Made by a program: the position numbers and the translations under genes. Positions 27,978-36,225 of a stretch of DNA of 64,000 nucleotides are shown in pieces (the stretch's first letter is position 1; the number at the start of each line of letters is the position of its first letter). The stretch lies in contig NZ_JACHGW010000003.1 of NCBI RefSeq assembly GCF_014202505.1, positions 62,001 to 126,000 on the forward strand. Direction: 5' to 3'. Source of the stretch: Armatimonas rosea (GTDB lineage: Bacteria; Armatimonadota; Armatimonadia; Armatimonadales; Armatimonadaceae). Under the pieces are notes generated by a model that saw only the letters and a program-made list of their open reading frames with translations, was not told the DNA's origin and did not search any database.

Positions 27978-27983
27978 ATTATA
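27978..27983 (-). promoter_or_regulatory. -10 box of the vapBC-like operon
   Basis: TATAAT on the minus strand, 22 bases before the GTG at 27955. The leader contains the ribosome-binding site. The rest of the gap up to 28098 shows nothing recognisable. Confidence 0.55.
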
Positions 27984-28098
27984 CCGTGGCTGTTTTAATT
28001 GTGCTGTCCAAACACCAGGGGGCCATTTTCGTAAAAGTGTTGCTGGTGTGGCTTAGATGCAGTGTGGGTAGAGGTAGGCGAGGACGGATTCGCACGTG

Positions 28099-28271
28099 CT
28101 GATCGCGCTCCCGCACGTGCTGATCTACTAGCCGCGCTGTCTGATGTGCTATCCGCAGACGCTGATCTTGAGTTTCCATAGTCTGATTCACGTTTCACAT
28201 ACGCTGATATGCTTTATCCACCGTCTGATTTTCCTGTGGTACGCTCTGATCTTCCTCCGACACGCGCTGAT
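28099..28271. repeat. Nine CTGAT cores spaced exactly 21 bp
   Basis: The pentamer CTGAT occurs at 28099, 28120, 28141, 28162, 28183, 28204, 28225, 28246 and 28267, every step being 21 bases. The 16 bases between cores vary, and the base before each core is always G or T. On the minus strand the core reads ATCAG, and one frame gives heptads of (Asn/Asp/His/Tyr)-Gln-x-(Val/Met/Leu/Ala); that frame has a TGA at 28195-28197. The plus-strand frame gives (Ala/Ser)-Asp heptads with a TAG at 28178-28180. The array fills the gap between the Uma2 stop and the vapBC promoter. Confidence 0.85.
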
Positions 28272-28883
28272 TTACCCCGCACGCGGGTCAGGGGGCTCGG
28301 GGGCGGGGACGCGGCGGTAGAGGGCGGCGACGGAGAGGGTGATGCCGAGGCAGTGGAGCGGGAAGTGGTCGTCTTTGCGGGAGAAGCTGCGGTAGGTCCA
28401 GTCGGTCTCGGGGTTGGGGCGCTCAAAGACCTCGACGAGTATCTGATCTTGTGCGATGAGAATATAGGCGCGGAGGGAGGCAAGCTGCTGGTAGTGAAGC
28501 CATTTTTCGACGCGATCTTTATGTTCTGTAGAGTCTGAGAGTACCTCGACAACCACCAAGGGGTTGCGGAGGCTCCCATCGTCGTCGAAGTGCGCGTCCT
28601 CGCATACCACGCTGGCGTCGGGGTAGAAAATGCGGCCTGCGTCAAACACTCGGACTTTCTGATCTGAGTTATAAGACTGGCACTCGGTTTCTAGAAGCTG
28701 GCGGCCCGTCTCAATAAGAAAGTTACTGGCGAGGGTATTGTGGGCGGGCGAGGCACCCGCCATGGCGACGATGCGATCTCCGAAGAACTCACTTTTGTGC
28801 TCTGCGTCTTTCTCACGGGCGAGGTACTCTTCGAGGGTCGCGGGCTCAGCGGCTGGCTCGGGGAGCTTGAGGGCGTAGGACAT
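28272..28883 (-). CDS. Uma2-family (DUF820) putative endonuclease
   Basis: The 203-residue product has the family's PD-(D/E)xK-like core: IFYPDASVVCEDA, NPLVVVEVLSDSTEHKDRV (catalytic Glu-x-Leu) and KWLHYQQLASLRAYILI. Uma2 proteins are abundant in cyanobacteria, Planctomycetota and similar genomes and are thought to be restriction-like nucleases, but their role is not established. The ATG has GATAAT eight bases upstream. The C-terminus is a Pro-rich tail that ends exactly where the 21-bp array begins. Confidence 0.88.
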   Translation of the reverse strand: MSYALKLPEPAAEPATLEEYLAREKDAEHKSEFFGDRIVAMAGASPAHNTLASNFLIETGRQLLETECQSYNSDQKVRVFDAGRIFYPDASVVCEDAHFDDDGSLRNPLVVVEVLSDSTEHKDRVEKWLHYQQLASLRAYILIAQDQILVEVFERPNPETDWTYRSFSRKDDHFPLHCLGITLSVAALYRRVPAPEPPDPRAG

Positions 28884-28891
28884 GGCGCTTT

Positions 28892-28897
28892 ATTATC
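28892..28897 (-). promoter_or_regulatory. Leaderless-type -10 box of the Uma2 gene
   Basis: GATAAT on the minus strand, eight bases before the ATG at 28883; it overlaps the end of the upstream thioredoxin-fold gene. Confidence 0.5.
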
Positions 28898-29378
28898 CGC
28901 CAGGTTTGCTTGCCTTGTCCAGAAACTCGCGGAGGCTCTTCTCGCCGCTCTCGGTGCGGGGGCCTTCGGTCTGCCAGAGAATCTCGCCTTTGGGGGTGAC
29001 AAGGAAGGCGTAGATTTTCTTCTGGTCTTTGAGGCCAAGAGGCCGCATGAACGCGCCCTTGTCGGAGTAGATCGTGATGGTGGTCGCGCGGGTGGCAGGG
29101 TCGGGGATGCCGCGGCGCATGCCATTGTTGACAAAGCTGCGCATCATGCCGATCATTTTGCCGATCACGGGGAACTCGTAGGTGCGCAGGGTGGGGTGCT
29201 TCCGCATCAGCTCCTTGGCGAGGGGGACCCAGGTGTCGACCTCGCGCTGCTGGTTGCGCTGGAAGGCCACAAAGACCAGGTTGTGTGTCCCCGCAAAGTC
29301 CTGGGGGAAGCGCAGGGTCTTGCCCTCCAGGTTGTCGGCTTGGACCGTGGGGAAAGTCAGAGGTGTCGGGGTTTGCAT
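28893..29378 (-). CDS. Thioredoxin-fold protein without CxxC
   Basis: The 161-residue product resembles AhpC/TSA or Atp10-like proteins (THNLVFVAFQRNQQREVDTW, then ATTITIYSDKGAFMRPLGL and FLVTPKGEILWQTEG), but the redox cysteines are absent: there is no cysteine at the place of the peroxidatic or CxxC site. It is probably a structural or assembly factor, not a peroxidase. No signal peptide is seen. The ATG has GGGAGAG seven bases upstream and lies ten bases after the aat stop, so the two genes are likely cotranscribed. Confidence 0.65.
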   Translation of the reverse strand: MQTPTPLTFPTVQADNLEGKTLRFPQDFAGTHNLVFVAFQRNQQREVDTWVPLAKELMRKHPTLRTYEFPVIGKMIGMMRSFVNNGMRRGIPDPATRATTITIYSDKGAFMRPLGLKDQKKIYAFLVTPKGEILWQTEGPRTESGEKSLREFLDKASKPGG

Positions 29379-29388
29379 GGTGCTCTCC

Positions 29389-30081
29389 CTAACGCTCGAT
29401 GGGGGGCTTTGGTTCCTTATCAAAGAGCACCAGCGGCGCGGCTTGGGCGGCGGCGAGGCGTGCTAGGTAGTCATCGCGGGAGATCTCCTTAGCACCGAGC
29501 ATCTCAAAGTGAGGGGTCATGGTCTGGATATCGATCCAGGTGGCGCCGCGCTCCTTGAGGTACTCCACCAGAAACAAGACACAGAGCTTGGAGGCATCGC
29601 TGACCGTGTGGAACATGCTCTCGCCCGAGAAGACACCGCCCGCGGTCACGCCGTAGAGACCCGCCACCAAGTTTCCTTCGGTGTCCCAGGCCTCGACACT
29701 GTGGGCATCGCCGACCTCGTGTAGGGCCAGGAACGCGGCGACCATCTTGGGGGTGATCCAGGTTCCCTCCTGGCCGGGGCGGGGCGCGGTGCGGCAGGAG
29801 GCGATGATCGTCGCGAAGGCCGTGTCTACCGTGAAGTGCAGGGGGAGCTTCTTGCGGCGGCGGGCGAGGCGCTCAGGGATGTGGAGGTCGTCGAAGTCCA
29901 GGACCGCGCGGGGGTCGGGGTTGAACCAGAGCAGGGGCAGGCCCGTGTGCGGCCACGGAAAGATTCCTTGGCGGTAGGCGCACTGGAGGGTCGGCACATC
30001 GAGCGGTCCACCAATGCCGACAATTCCCTCGGCAGTGGCTTTCTCTGGTGGGCTAAACCCGAAACGACGGCGAAAGAGCAC
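29389..30081 (-). CDS. aat: Leucyl/phenylalanyl-tRNA-protein transferase
   Basis: The 230-residue product has the family signature set: YRQGIFPWPHTGLPLLWF and NPDPRAVLDF near the N-terminus, then VEAWDTEGNLVAGLYGV, FSGESMFHTVSDASK and WIDIQTMTPHFEMLGA. It attaches Leu or Phe to N-terminal Arg or Lys of proteins, marking them for ClpAP in the N-degron pathway. The GTG at 30081, seven bases from TACAAT, is preferred to a TTG six codons upstream that lies within the promoter. Confidence 0.95.
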   Translation of the reverse strand: MLFRRRFGFSPPEKATAEGIVGIGGPLDVPTLQCAYRQGIFPWPHTGLPLLWFNPDPRAVLDFDDLHIPERLARRRKKLPLHFTVDTAFATIIASCRTAPRPGQEGTWITPKMVAAFLALHEVGDAHSVEAWDTEGNLVAGLYGVTAGGVFSGESMFHTVSDASKLCVLFLVEYLKERGATWIDIQTMTPHFEMLGAKEISRDDYLARLAAAQAAPLVLFDKEPKPPIER

Positions 30082-30088
30082 GAGCCCG

Positions 30089-30094
30089 ATTGTA
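30089..30094 (-). promoter_or_regulatory. Leaderless-type -10 box of aat
   Basis: TACAAT on the minus strand, seven bases before the GTG start at 30081; it lies in the 35-base gap after the ABC ATPase gene. Confidence 0.6.
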
Positions 30095-30116
30095 CCCAAT
30101 CATCTCGGAATCGCGT

Positions 30117-30776
30117 CTAGACCAGCTTGCCATCTTTCAGCGCCAGCGCGCGGCCCGCAGCGGCGGCGAGGGTGTCGTTGTGGGTGACCACGACCAGGGT
30201 GATTCCCTCTTGCTGGTTGAGCTCTTGCAGCAGCTCGAGGATCCGTGCGCCGCTCGCGGAGTCGAGGTTGCCCGTGGGCTCGTCGGCCAGGAGAATCTTT
30301 GGGCGACGGACCAGCGCTCGGGCAATCGCCACCCGCTGCATCTCCCCACCCGAGAGCTGGTGGGGGCGGTGGTTCTTGCGGTGGCTCAGCCCGACCCGCT
30401 CTAGCAAGGAGTCTACCGACGGTGCCTGGGAGACCTTGCCGAGGCCCGCCGGGAGCGCGATGTTCTCCGCGACGGTCAGCACGGGCAGGAGCCCAAAGTC
30501 CTGGAAGACAAACCCGAGCGTGTCCCGGCGGAGTGTCGTGCGCTCGGTGTCGGAGAGGCGGGAGAGCTCCTTGCCCGCGATGGTCAGGCTCCCCGACGAC
30601 GGCAGGTCCATGCCCCCGAGGAGCTGGAGAAGCGTGGACTTGCCCGAGCCGCTTGGGCCGACCACCGCCACAAACTCGCCGGGGTGGATCGTGAAGGTGA
30701 CGCTATCGAGGGCGCGGACGGTCTCCGTGCCACGGGTGTAGAGGCGGGTGAGCTCCCGTGCCTCGATCAGGCTCAT
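30117..30776 (-). CDS. ABC transporter ATPase, LolD/MacB type
   Basis: The 219-residue product has Walker A GPSGSGKST, a Q-loop (FVFQDFGLLP), the signature LSGGEMQR, Walker B ILLADEPTGNLD and a switch His in VVVTHND. It belongs to the group of ATPases that drive FtsX-type permeases (LolD, MacB, FtsE). Its ATG overlaps the stop of the upstream permease gene (ATGA), so it powers the two permeases encoded before it. Confidence 0.93.
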   Translation of the reverse strand: MSLIEARELTRLYTRGTETVRALDSVTFTIHPGEFVAVVGPSGSGKSTLLQLLGGMDLPSSGSLTIAGKELSRLSDTERTTLRRDTLGFVFQDFGLLPVLTVAENIALPAGLGKVSQAPSVDSLLERVGLSHRKNHRPHQLSGGEMQRVAIARALVRRPKILLADEPTGNLDSASGARILELLQELNQQEGITLVVVTHNDTLAAAAGRALALKDGKLV

Positions 30777-31945
30777 ACAACCTCCTTCAGGGCCAGTGCG
30801 GGGGAGAGCGCCGCGGCGCGCAGGGCGGGCAGGAGCGCCGCGAGGCTCCCTAGGACCGGTCCAACCGCAAGGCAGAGTAGCCCTGTCCCAAGCTCGGGGG
30901 CGATCAGGCGGTCGGTGGGGACATAGGGCAAGAGGCCGCGGAGCCAGCTCTCGGTCGCTGTGGCCGCGAGCAGGGCGAGCCCGATTCCCAGGACACTCCC
31001 GGCGAGGCAGAGAGCGAGTGTCTCCACCCAGATCATGCCAAAGACCGCCTGCTTCGAAACCCCCACAGCACGCAGGACCCCGATCTCGCGGGTGCGCTCC
31101 GAGACCGCCATCAGGATCGTGTTGGCGACCCCGGCGCCTGCGGAGAGCAGAGCCGCCAGCGCGATACAACCCAGCAGGAGCCGCGTCGCCCGCACCAGCC
31201 CCTGAATCGTCTCAAAGAGATGCGCCAGCGGGACGACCGTCATCTCCAGCCCCGCCTCACAGCCCCGGAGCGCCGAGACCACGGAGTCGAGGGTATCCGG
31301 GTTGTCGAGGCGGACGAGGATATGGGTCAGTGCGCCCGGGCGGCCAAAGAGCCGCTGGGCATCGGGGAGGGGCAGGTAGACAAAGAGATCGTCGGGGCCT
31401 TGTGTTGGCTCCAGGATTCCGGCAACCGTTCCCGATCCCTTGTCGATCCCGGGGAGCGCGACACGCTGCCCGAGCCACCAGCCCCGTGTCTTGGCCAGCT
31501 CCGAGCCAATCAGCAGCCCGCCCGGCGCTTTGGGAAAGCCTCCCGCCGCAAAGCGCCAGCCAGGGCGCAGGGCCAGAATCCGCTCGGTGACCCCGCAGTA
31601 GACACTCTGCCCACCGGTCTTGGGGTCGAAGAAGGCGTTCATCAGCACGGGAGCGGCCACACGGACCCCCGGCGTGTGCTCGACCTCGGTCAGGTAGGCC
31701 GACTTGAGGTAGCAGGGCCAGCTCGCCCCATGGAGCGCGATGGAGGCAGAGTCGTAGGGGCAGCCCTTGGGGACGACAATCAGGTGGGCTCCCAGCCGGT
31801 CGAGCTCGGTGCGCAGGCCGCTCTGGTAGCCACGCTGGAAGGCCAGGAGCAAGAAGAGCATCCCAACCGCCACCGCCACCCCAAGCGCCGTCACCAGGGA
31901 GCGCACCCGCTGACGCAGGAGGTTGATCAGAGCCAGGTGGATCAT
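30773..31945 (-). CDS. FtsX/MacB-type ABC permease
   Basis: The 390-residue product has an N-terminal helix (TALGVAVAVGMLFLLLAFQ), a large periplasmic MacB_PCD-like domain and three C-terminal helices (LLLGCIALAALLSAGAGVANTIL and two more). The periplasmic domain opens with IVVPKGCPYDSAS, which has a GCP motif shared with the next permease. Family members move lipids, lipoproteins or peptides out of the inner membrane mechanically. The start is set by ATGA overlap with the upstream gene. Confidence 0.87.
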   Translation of the reverse strand: MIHLALINLLRQRVRSLVTALGVAVAVGMLFLLLAFQRGYQSGLRTELDRLGAHLIVVPKGCPYDSASIALHGASWPCYLKSAYLTEVEHTPGVRVAAPVLMNAFFDPKTGGQSVYCGVTERILALRPGWRFAAGGFPKAPGGLLIGSELAKTRGWWLGQRVALPGIDKGSGTVAGILEPTQGPDDLFVYLPLPDAQRLFGRPGALTHILVRLDNPDTLDSVVSALRGCEAGLEMTVVPLAHLFETIQGLVRATRLLLGCIALAALLSAGAGVANTILMAVSERTREIGVLRAVGVSKQAVFGMIWVETLALCLAGSVLGIGLALLAATATESWLRGLLPYVPTDRLIAPELGTGLLCLAVGPVLGSLAALLPALRAAALSPALALKEVV

Positions 31946-33099
31946 CGCTGCCTCAGTGCCTCCGCGGGCGGGACACGGCAGGCGCGCCACGCCGGAAAGA
32001 GCCCCGCGAGCAGCCCCACGCCGAGCATGAGCGCCAAGCACTGCGCCACGGTGGTGGGGGTGAGCGCGGGCAGGGGAGTCGTGGGGGAGAGAGGGAGGAA
32101 CGGACGGACAAGGCGCTCGATTGCCGGCCCAAGCAGAGTGGCGAGGGCAAAACCCGCGAGTGTCCCCAGGAGAGCCAAAAGCAGGGCCTCTTGGGCGACC
32201 AGGCCAAAGACTGCGCCGCGCGAGACCCCAAGCGCACGAAGGACACCGAGCTCGCGGGTACGCTCCAGGGTCGAGGCCAGGAGCGTGTTGAAGACCGTGA
32301 GCGCCCCAATGGCCACCGCGACCAGCGCCACCCCGAGCATCAGGGCACGAGCCGCTCCCATGAGGTTGAGAAAGGTCCCCATCATCTCGGTGAGGGTGAC
32401 TACTTGTGCACCGGGAATCTCTTGGAGGCGCTTGGACGCCGCCCCGAGCTGTGCGGGATCGGTGAGGCGCACGGCGACTGCGGTGAGGCGCTCCGGCTGG
32501 TGGAACATCGCCTGCGCCGTCGCCAGAGGCACAAAGAACTGGCTATCGTCGCTGGTGCCGCTTCGGGTGAGGACCCCACAGACCGTGAAGGTGCGCCCGG
32601 TCTCGGGGCTGTAGAGACGGTCGCCGGGCTCACGCAGCTCGGTCTGGGCTGCCTCCGCCCCGAGCAGGACATCGTCGGGCTTCTCGGGCCAGCGCCCCCC
32701 GGCGAGCCTCCACCAGGAGCGCAGCTGCCGCGCGGTATCGTCCACACCCACCCAGAGATCGGTGCGGCCCAGAGTCGGGCGGGGAAGGGCGGCGGCAAAG
32801 ACCGGGGACGCCAGCGCCACGGCGGGGTCGCGGCGGGCCTGGGTGAGTGCGCTCTGGGGAAGCGATGTCTCCAGGGCGCGACCCTTGAGGACCTGGGCTG
32901 CGGCATCGAAGGGGCAGCCCAGGGGAACCAGCATGAGCTGCATCCCCATGCCATCGAGCTCCCGCCGTAGCCCGCTCCGGTAGCTCTCGGAGAACGCCAG
33001 CAGGCAGACAAGAAAAGCGACCGCACTGGCGAGCCCGCTGAGGGTCAGCAGCGAGCGCACGGGGCGGCGTGTCAGGTTCTTAAGAGCGAGTGCCAGCAT
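31942..33099 (-). CDS. FtsX/MacB-type ABC permease
   Basis: The 385-residue product is a paralogue of 30773-31945 with the same layout: helix at about 15-35 (LLTLSGLASAVAFLVCLLAF), a periplasmic domain starting LMLVPLGCPFDAAAQVLKG, and three C-terminal helices. Two different permeases with one ATPase suggest a heterodimeric complex. The 5' end overlaps the upstream gene by 20 bases. Confidence 0.87.
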   Translation of the reverse strand: MLALALKNLTRRPVRSLLTLSGLASAVAFLVCLLAFSESYRSGLRRELDGMGMQLMLVPLGCPFDAAAQVLKGRALETSLPQSALTQARRDPAVALASPVFAAALPRPTLGRTDLWVGVDDTARQLRSWWRLAGGRWPEKPDDVLLGAEAAQTELREPGDRLYSPETGRTFTVCGVLTRSGTSDDSQFFVPLATAQAMFHQPERLTAVAVRLTDPAQLGAASKRLQEIPGAQVVTLTEMMGTFLNLMGAARALMLGVALVAVAIGALTVFNTLLASTLERTRELGVLRALGVSRGAVFGLVAQEALLLALLGTLAGFALATLLGPAIERLVRPFLPLSPTTPLPALTPTTVAQCLALMLGVGLLAGLFPAWRACRVPPAEALRQR

Positions 33100-33697
33100 C
33101 GTATTCGATCAAGAGCGCTCGGACCGCGCTCTGAACCGCCCGCGCCGATTTTTGGGCGGCGGGGGGGGTGGCGGCGGGGAGGGAGAAGTCGCTCTGGGCC
33201 GTTTTACCCACAAAGCCCCCCAGAAAGCTAGGTGCGGCCAGGACGCGCTCGATCTCGGGGGGCTCACGGTGGCGCTGGAGCCGCACCCCGACCACCGCGC
33301 CGGTCTTCCCGATACCCACCACGATCTCGATACCGCCAAACTCGCCTGCGGTGCGCCGCAGAAGAACCGCGCCGTGGCCGGGCACGGGGTAGACATAGAG
33401 CGCATTGGAGTCGAGCGGGGTCTCTTTCCCGAGGCGCTGGATGATCTCAGCGCGGCGTGCGGCGAGGGAGACAACCTTGGGGGCGGCGGAGTCGGGGAGG
33501 GGCGCACCGGGGAAGAAGGCTGCCATGTCGGCCTGGGGCGTGCGCCAGGGCACCATCGCTTGGCCCTTCTGGGAGAACGCATCGGCGCGGGCGTAGGTGG
33601 TCTTCACCGAGCCGCTATCGTCGTGGAGGAGGTAGGCCAGGCCCAGTGCGGTGCCCAGCAGGCCAATCACGACAATACCAACGACACTCTTTTTCAC
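33080..33697 (-). CDS. Membrane-anchored FMN-binding-like periplasmic protein
   Basis: The 205-residue product has one N-terminal helix (SVVGIVVIGLLGTALGLAYLL) and a periplasmic domain with GIGKTGAVVGVRLQRHREPPEI and FLGGFVGKTAQSDF. That order resembles FMN-binding domains of RnfG/NosR proteins, but the flavin-linking Thr motif is not evident, so flavin binding is uncertain. The GTG at 33697 overlaps the stop of the upstream lipoprotein gene (GTGA), and the gene overlaps the permease downstream. Confidence 0.55.
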   Translation of the reverse strand: MKKSVVGIVVIGLLGTALGLAYLLHDDSGSVKTTYARADAFSQKGQAMVPWRTPQADMAAFFPGAPLPDSAAPKVVSLAARRAEIIQRLGKETPLDSNALYVYPVPGHGAVLLRRTAGEFGGIEIVVGIGKTGAVVGVRLQRHREPPEIERVLAAPSFLGGFVGKTAQSDFSLPAATPPAAQKSARAVQSAVRALLIEYDAGTRS

Positions 33698-34041
33698 CAG
33701 CGGACGCCGGTGGCCTCGACCTCGTCGGTCTCTTTGTTGTAGCGCCCGGAGACCTGAAGGGCCGCGCCATTGGGGATCTCGGTCACCGTGAAGCCTGCTG
33801 CCTTGACATCGACCTTGACCACCCCGGTGGCGTCTTTGAGGTGGAACCAGCACGCCGCTGTGGGGCACTTATCGGTCATGGTTCCCTTGAGGGCGATGGG
33901 GGCGGTGGCGGTCTTGAGCGCCGCTACCGTCGACGGCTTGGCCTCCGCCTGCTTGCTTCCGAGCAGGCGGGAGCCCGCTTGCTGACAGCCCTGCACCAGC
34001 GCGCCCAAGAGCACGAGTGCGGCCAGCGACTTAGGGAACAA
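33694..34041 (-). CDS. OB-fold lipoprotein, DUF4920-like
   Basis: The product is about 115 residues. It starts at a TTG (34041) with CGGAG six bases upstream and has a lipoprotein signal, [20 protein letters not shown], with the lipidated Cys in VQGC. The mature domain has [14 protein letters not shown], like the C..(G/A)CW motif of DUF4920-type OB folds, and ends [19 protein letters not shown]. It overlaps the prepilin gene by 11 bases. The two close cysteines could bind a metal or form a disulfide. Confidence 0.6.
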   Translation of the reverse strand: MFPKSLAALVLLGALVQGCQQAGSRLLGSKQAEAKPSTVAALKTATAPIALKGTMTDKCPTAACWFHLKDATGVVKVDVKAAGFTVTEIPNGAALQVSGRYNKETDEVEATGVRW

Positions 34042-34711
34042 GACCGACTCCGGGGGCTGCAGGAGGAGCACACTGCTTGGCGATAAATGCCTCACCCACC
34101 GTCCGGGCATGGCCATCGACAAAGTACGCGACCCGGTTGGGATGGCCCGTTGCCGTCGACCAGCGCTTGGCGGCATCGTCCCCGTGCCAGCCATAAATCT
34201 CGGCGCCCATGTAGGTGTCGGCGGGCTCGGGGATCGCAGCCAGGGTCCCGAGGCGGTTGACCACGGTGTTCAGGCAGTAGCTGGAGCCCTCGGACTTCCA
34301 GACCGGCTGGCCCTTGCTGGGCTCGTCCACGATACTGGTGGGGATGCCCACATCGCTGGGGCAGCGGAACATCTGGTCGTTCTTGACATAGGGCATGGCA
34401 AAGACACGGGGATCGTAGGGCTTGCCGGTGACCTTATTGATCGGGCGGCACGGCTTGCAGGGGAACGCTCCACCGGGTCGAAGAGCCCACTCGGAGTTGG
34501 CGGCGGCGGGGGAGTTATTGGGCGGAAAGGTCTCGTCGTAGTCCTGGACATACATCATCCAGGCGGTTCCCATCTGGCGGACATTGGAGACGCAGCTGGT
34601 CTGGCGGGCTTTCTCGCGGGCCTTGCCAAAGACGGGGAAGAGAATGGCGGCGAGAATCGCGATAATGGCGATCACTACCAAGAGCTCAATGAGCGTAAAT
34701 GCTTTTTTCAT
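34031..34711 (-). CDS. Prepilin-like secreted protein (type IV/type II pseudopilin N-terminus)
   Basis: The 226-residue product begins [20 protein letters not shown], the class III signal cleaved and methylated by prepilin peptidase, followed by [19 protein letters not shown], a form very common in Armatimonadota. The C-terminal domain ends with [11 protein letters not shown], the H-x-DG-like tail of DUF1559-type proteins. Genomes of this kind hold dozens of these; their role is unknown. AGGAA lies about ten bases before the ATG. It heads the ABC exporter operon but may simply be adjacent. Confidence 0.88.
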   Translation of the reverse strand: MKKAFTLIELLVVIAIIAILAAILFPVFGKAREKARQTSCVSNVRQMGTAWMMYVQDYDETFPPNNSPAAANSEWALRPGGAFPCKPCRPINKVTGKPYDPRVFAMPYVKNDQMFRCPSDVGIPTSIVDEPSKGQPVWKSEGSSYCLNTVVNRLGTLAAIPEPADTYMGAEIYGWHGDDAAKRWSTATGHPNRVAYFVDGHARTVGEAFIAKQCAPPAAPGVGLVP

Positions 34712-34816
34712 CAAAGAAAGATTCCTAAGGTAAACGTGACGCATGATACCGGCTCGTGACTTCCCACTCCAGTGCTGGGAGGGCGAAGGCAGGGGAAGCA
34801 ACGGGCGAGGGCAGGG

Positions 34817-34822
34817 TATCCT
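34817..34822 (+). promoter_or_regulatory. Leaderless-type -10 box of the pyrimidine phosphorylase gene
   Basis: TATCCT, a TANNNT match, seven bases before the ATG at 34830. The GAGGG between the two is too close to the ATG to be a ribosome site. Confidence 0.45.
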
Positions 34823-34829
34823 TGAGGGC

Positions 34830-36113
34830 ATGAACATCCTAGAGATCCTGGCCAAGAAGCGCGATGGTGCCGCACTGAGCGAGGCGGAGATCGGGTTCTT
34901 TATCGACGCCTACACCCACGGCACGATCCCCGACTACCAGGCCGCCGCGCTCCTGATGGCGATCTACCTGCGTGGCATGAACACCGATGAGACCGTAGCC
35001 CTGACCCTGGCGATGGCACGCTCCGGCCAGCAGCTCGACCTCTCAGGGTTTCCCGGGGCGCTGGACAAGCACTCCACGGGTGGGGTGGGGGACAAGACCA
35101 GCCTGATTGTCGTGCCGATTCTGGCTGCGGCGGGCGTCCCGGTCTGCAAGATGAGCGGGCGGGGGCTAGGTCATACGGGGGGAACCCTCGACAAGCTGGA
35201 GGCAATTCCAGGGCTCTCCGTGGAGCGCAGTGTCGAGCAGATGCTGGCGCAGGTGCGCGCGGTCGGAGCCTGCATCGTCGGGCAGACCACGCAGCTCGCC
35301 CCCGCCGACAAGAAGCTCTATGCCCTGCGCGATGCCACGGCGACTGTCGCCTGCCTCCCGCTGATTGTCGCCTCGATCCTCTCCAAGAAGCTGGCGGGAG
35401 GCGCGCCCGCGTTTCTCTTCGATGTCAAGGTGGGAAGCGGTGCCCTGATGAAGACCCAGAGCGAGGCTGTCGCACTGGCGGAGGCTCTGGTCGCGGGTGC
35501 CGAGGCCAGTGGACGGCGCGCACGGGCGCTGGTGACCGACATGAGCCAGCCGCTCGGTCGGACGATTGGCAATGCGCTGGAGGTTGCGGAGGCGGTCGCG
35601 CTCCTGACGAGCCCGGGGGATGCCGAGCCTCGGCTCAAGGCACTCTGCCTGGAGCTCGCGGGGCAGGGGATCGCGCTGGCGCAGGGGGGCGCTCTGGACG
35701 ACGGTCGGCGGCGCGCACAGAAAGCTCTGGAGTCTGGGGCGGGGCGACGGGCCTGGGACGGGCTGGTGCGGGCACAGGGCGGCGACCCCGAGGCCACTCT
35801 GCCCCAGGCTCTCATGGTCGAGGAGCTCACCCTCACGGAGACCGGCTACCTCCAGCGGATCGACACCCAGGCGCTCGGTGAGGTGGTTGTGCGGCTGGGC
35901 GGCGGGCGCGTCCGCAAAGACGACACGATCAACCCCGCCGTGGGGCTGGAGCTCCTCGTGCGCCTGGGAGAATTTGTCGAGGGCCAGCCGGTCGTGCGGG
36001 TCCATGCCGAGACCCAAGAGGCGGCGCGCCTTGCTCAAGACGCGGTGCGTGGGGCGCTGGAAGTGGGGGGCGAGCCACGAGACGAGCCAGCTCTCGTGCA
36101 CCAGGTTCTGTAG
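34830..36113 (+). CDS. Pyrimidine-nucleoside (thymidine) phosphorylase
   Basis: The 427-residue product has the family signature [20 protein letters not shown] and the phosphate-binding segment [15 protein letters not shown]. It splits thymidine, deoxyuridine or uridine with phosphate into base and sugar 1-phosphate for nucleoside salvage. Sequence alone does not separate DeoA (thymidine) from the broader Pdp type, so no symbol is given. The product ends with the C-terminal alpha/beta domain of the family. The upstream in-frame ATG at 34743 is rejected because it would add a low-complexity, non-family leader. Confidence 0.93.
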   Translation: MNILEILAKKRDGAALSEAEIGFFIDAYTHGTIPDYQAAALLMAIYLRGMNTDETVALTLAMARSGQQLDLSGFPGALDKHSTGGVGDKTSLIVVPILAAAGVPVCKMSGRGLGHTGGTLDKLEAIPGLSVERSVEQMLAQVRAVGACIVGQTTQLAPADKKLYALRDATATVACLPLIVASILSKKLAGGAPAFLFDVKVGSGALMKTQSEAVALAEALVAGAEASGRRARALVTDMSQPLGRTIGNALEVAEAVALLTSPGDAEPRLKALCLELAGQGIALAQGGALDDGRRRAQKALESGAGRRAWDGLVRAQGGDPEATLPQALMVEELTLTETGYLQRIDTQALGEVVVRLGGGRVRKDDTINPAVGLELLVRLGEFVEGQPVVRVHAETQEAARLAQDAVRGALEVGGEPRDEPALVHQVL

Positions 36114-36225
36114 CTTCAGTGTTAAAAATACGGGTTTGGCTTAGTACAAATACTGGTTTTGGGGTTTAGATAATTTTGTGGCAGGCTTTTTGTGATACTC
36201 TCCAGCAGCAACGGAAGAAAACGAG

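Noticed and set aside
28099-28271. CRISPR array
   Set aside because: Only five or six bases repeat per 21-bp unit, far too short for CRISPR repeats, and no cas gene is present.
28099-28271. Plasmid-type iterons
   Set aside because: The 21-bp spacing would fit, but iterons are conserved over most of their length and lie beside a rep gene; neither is true here.
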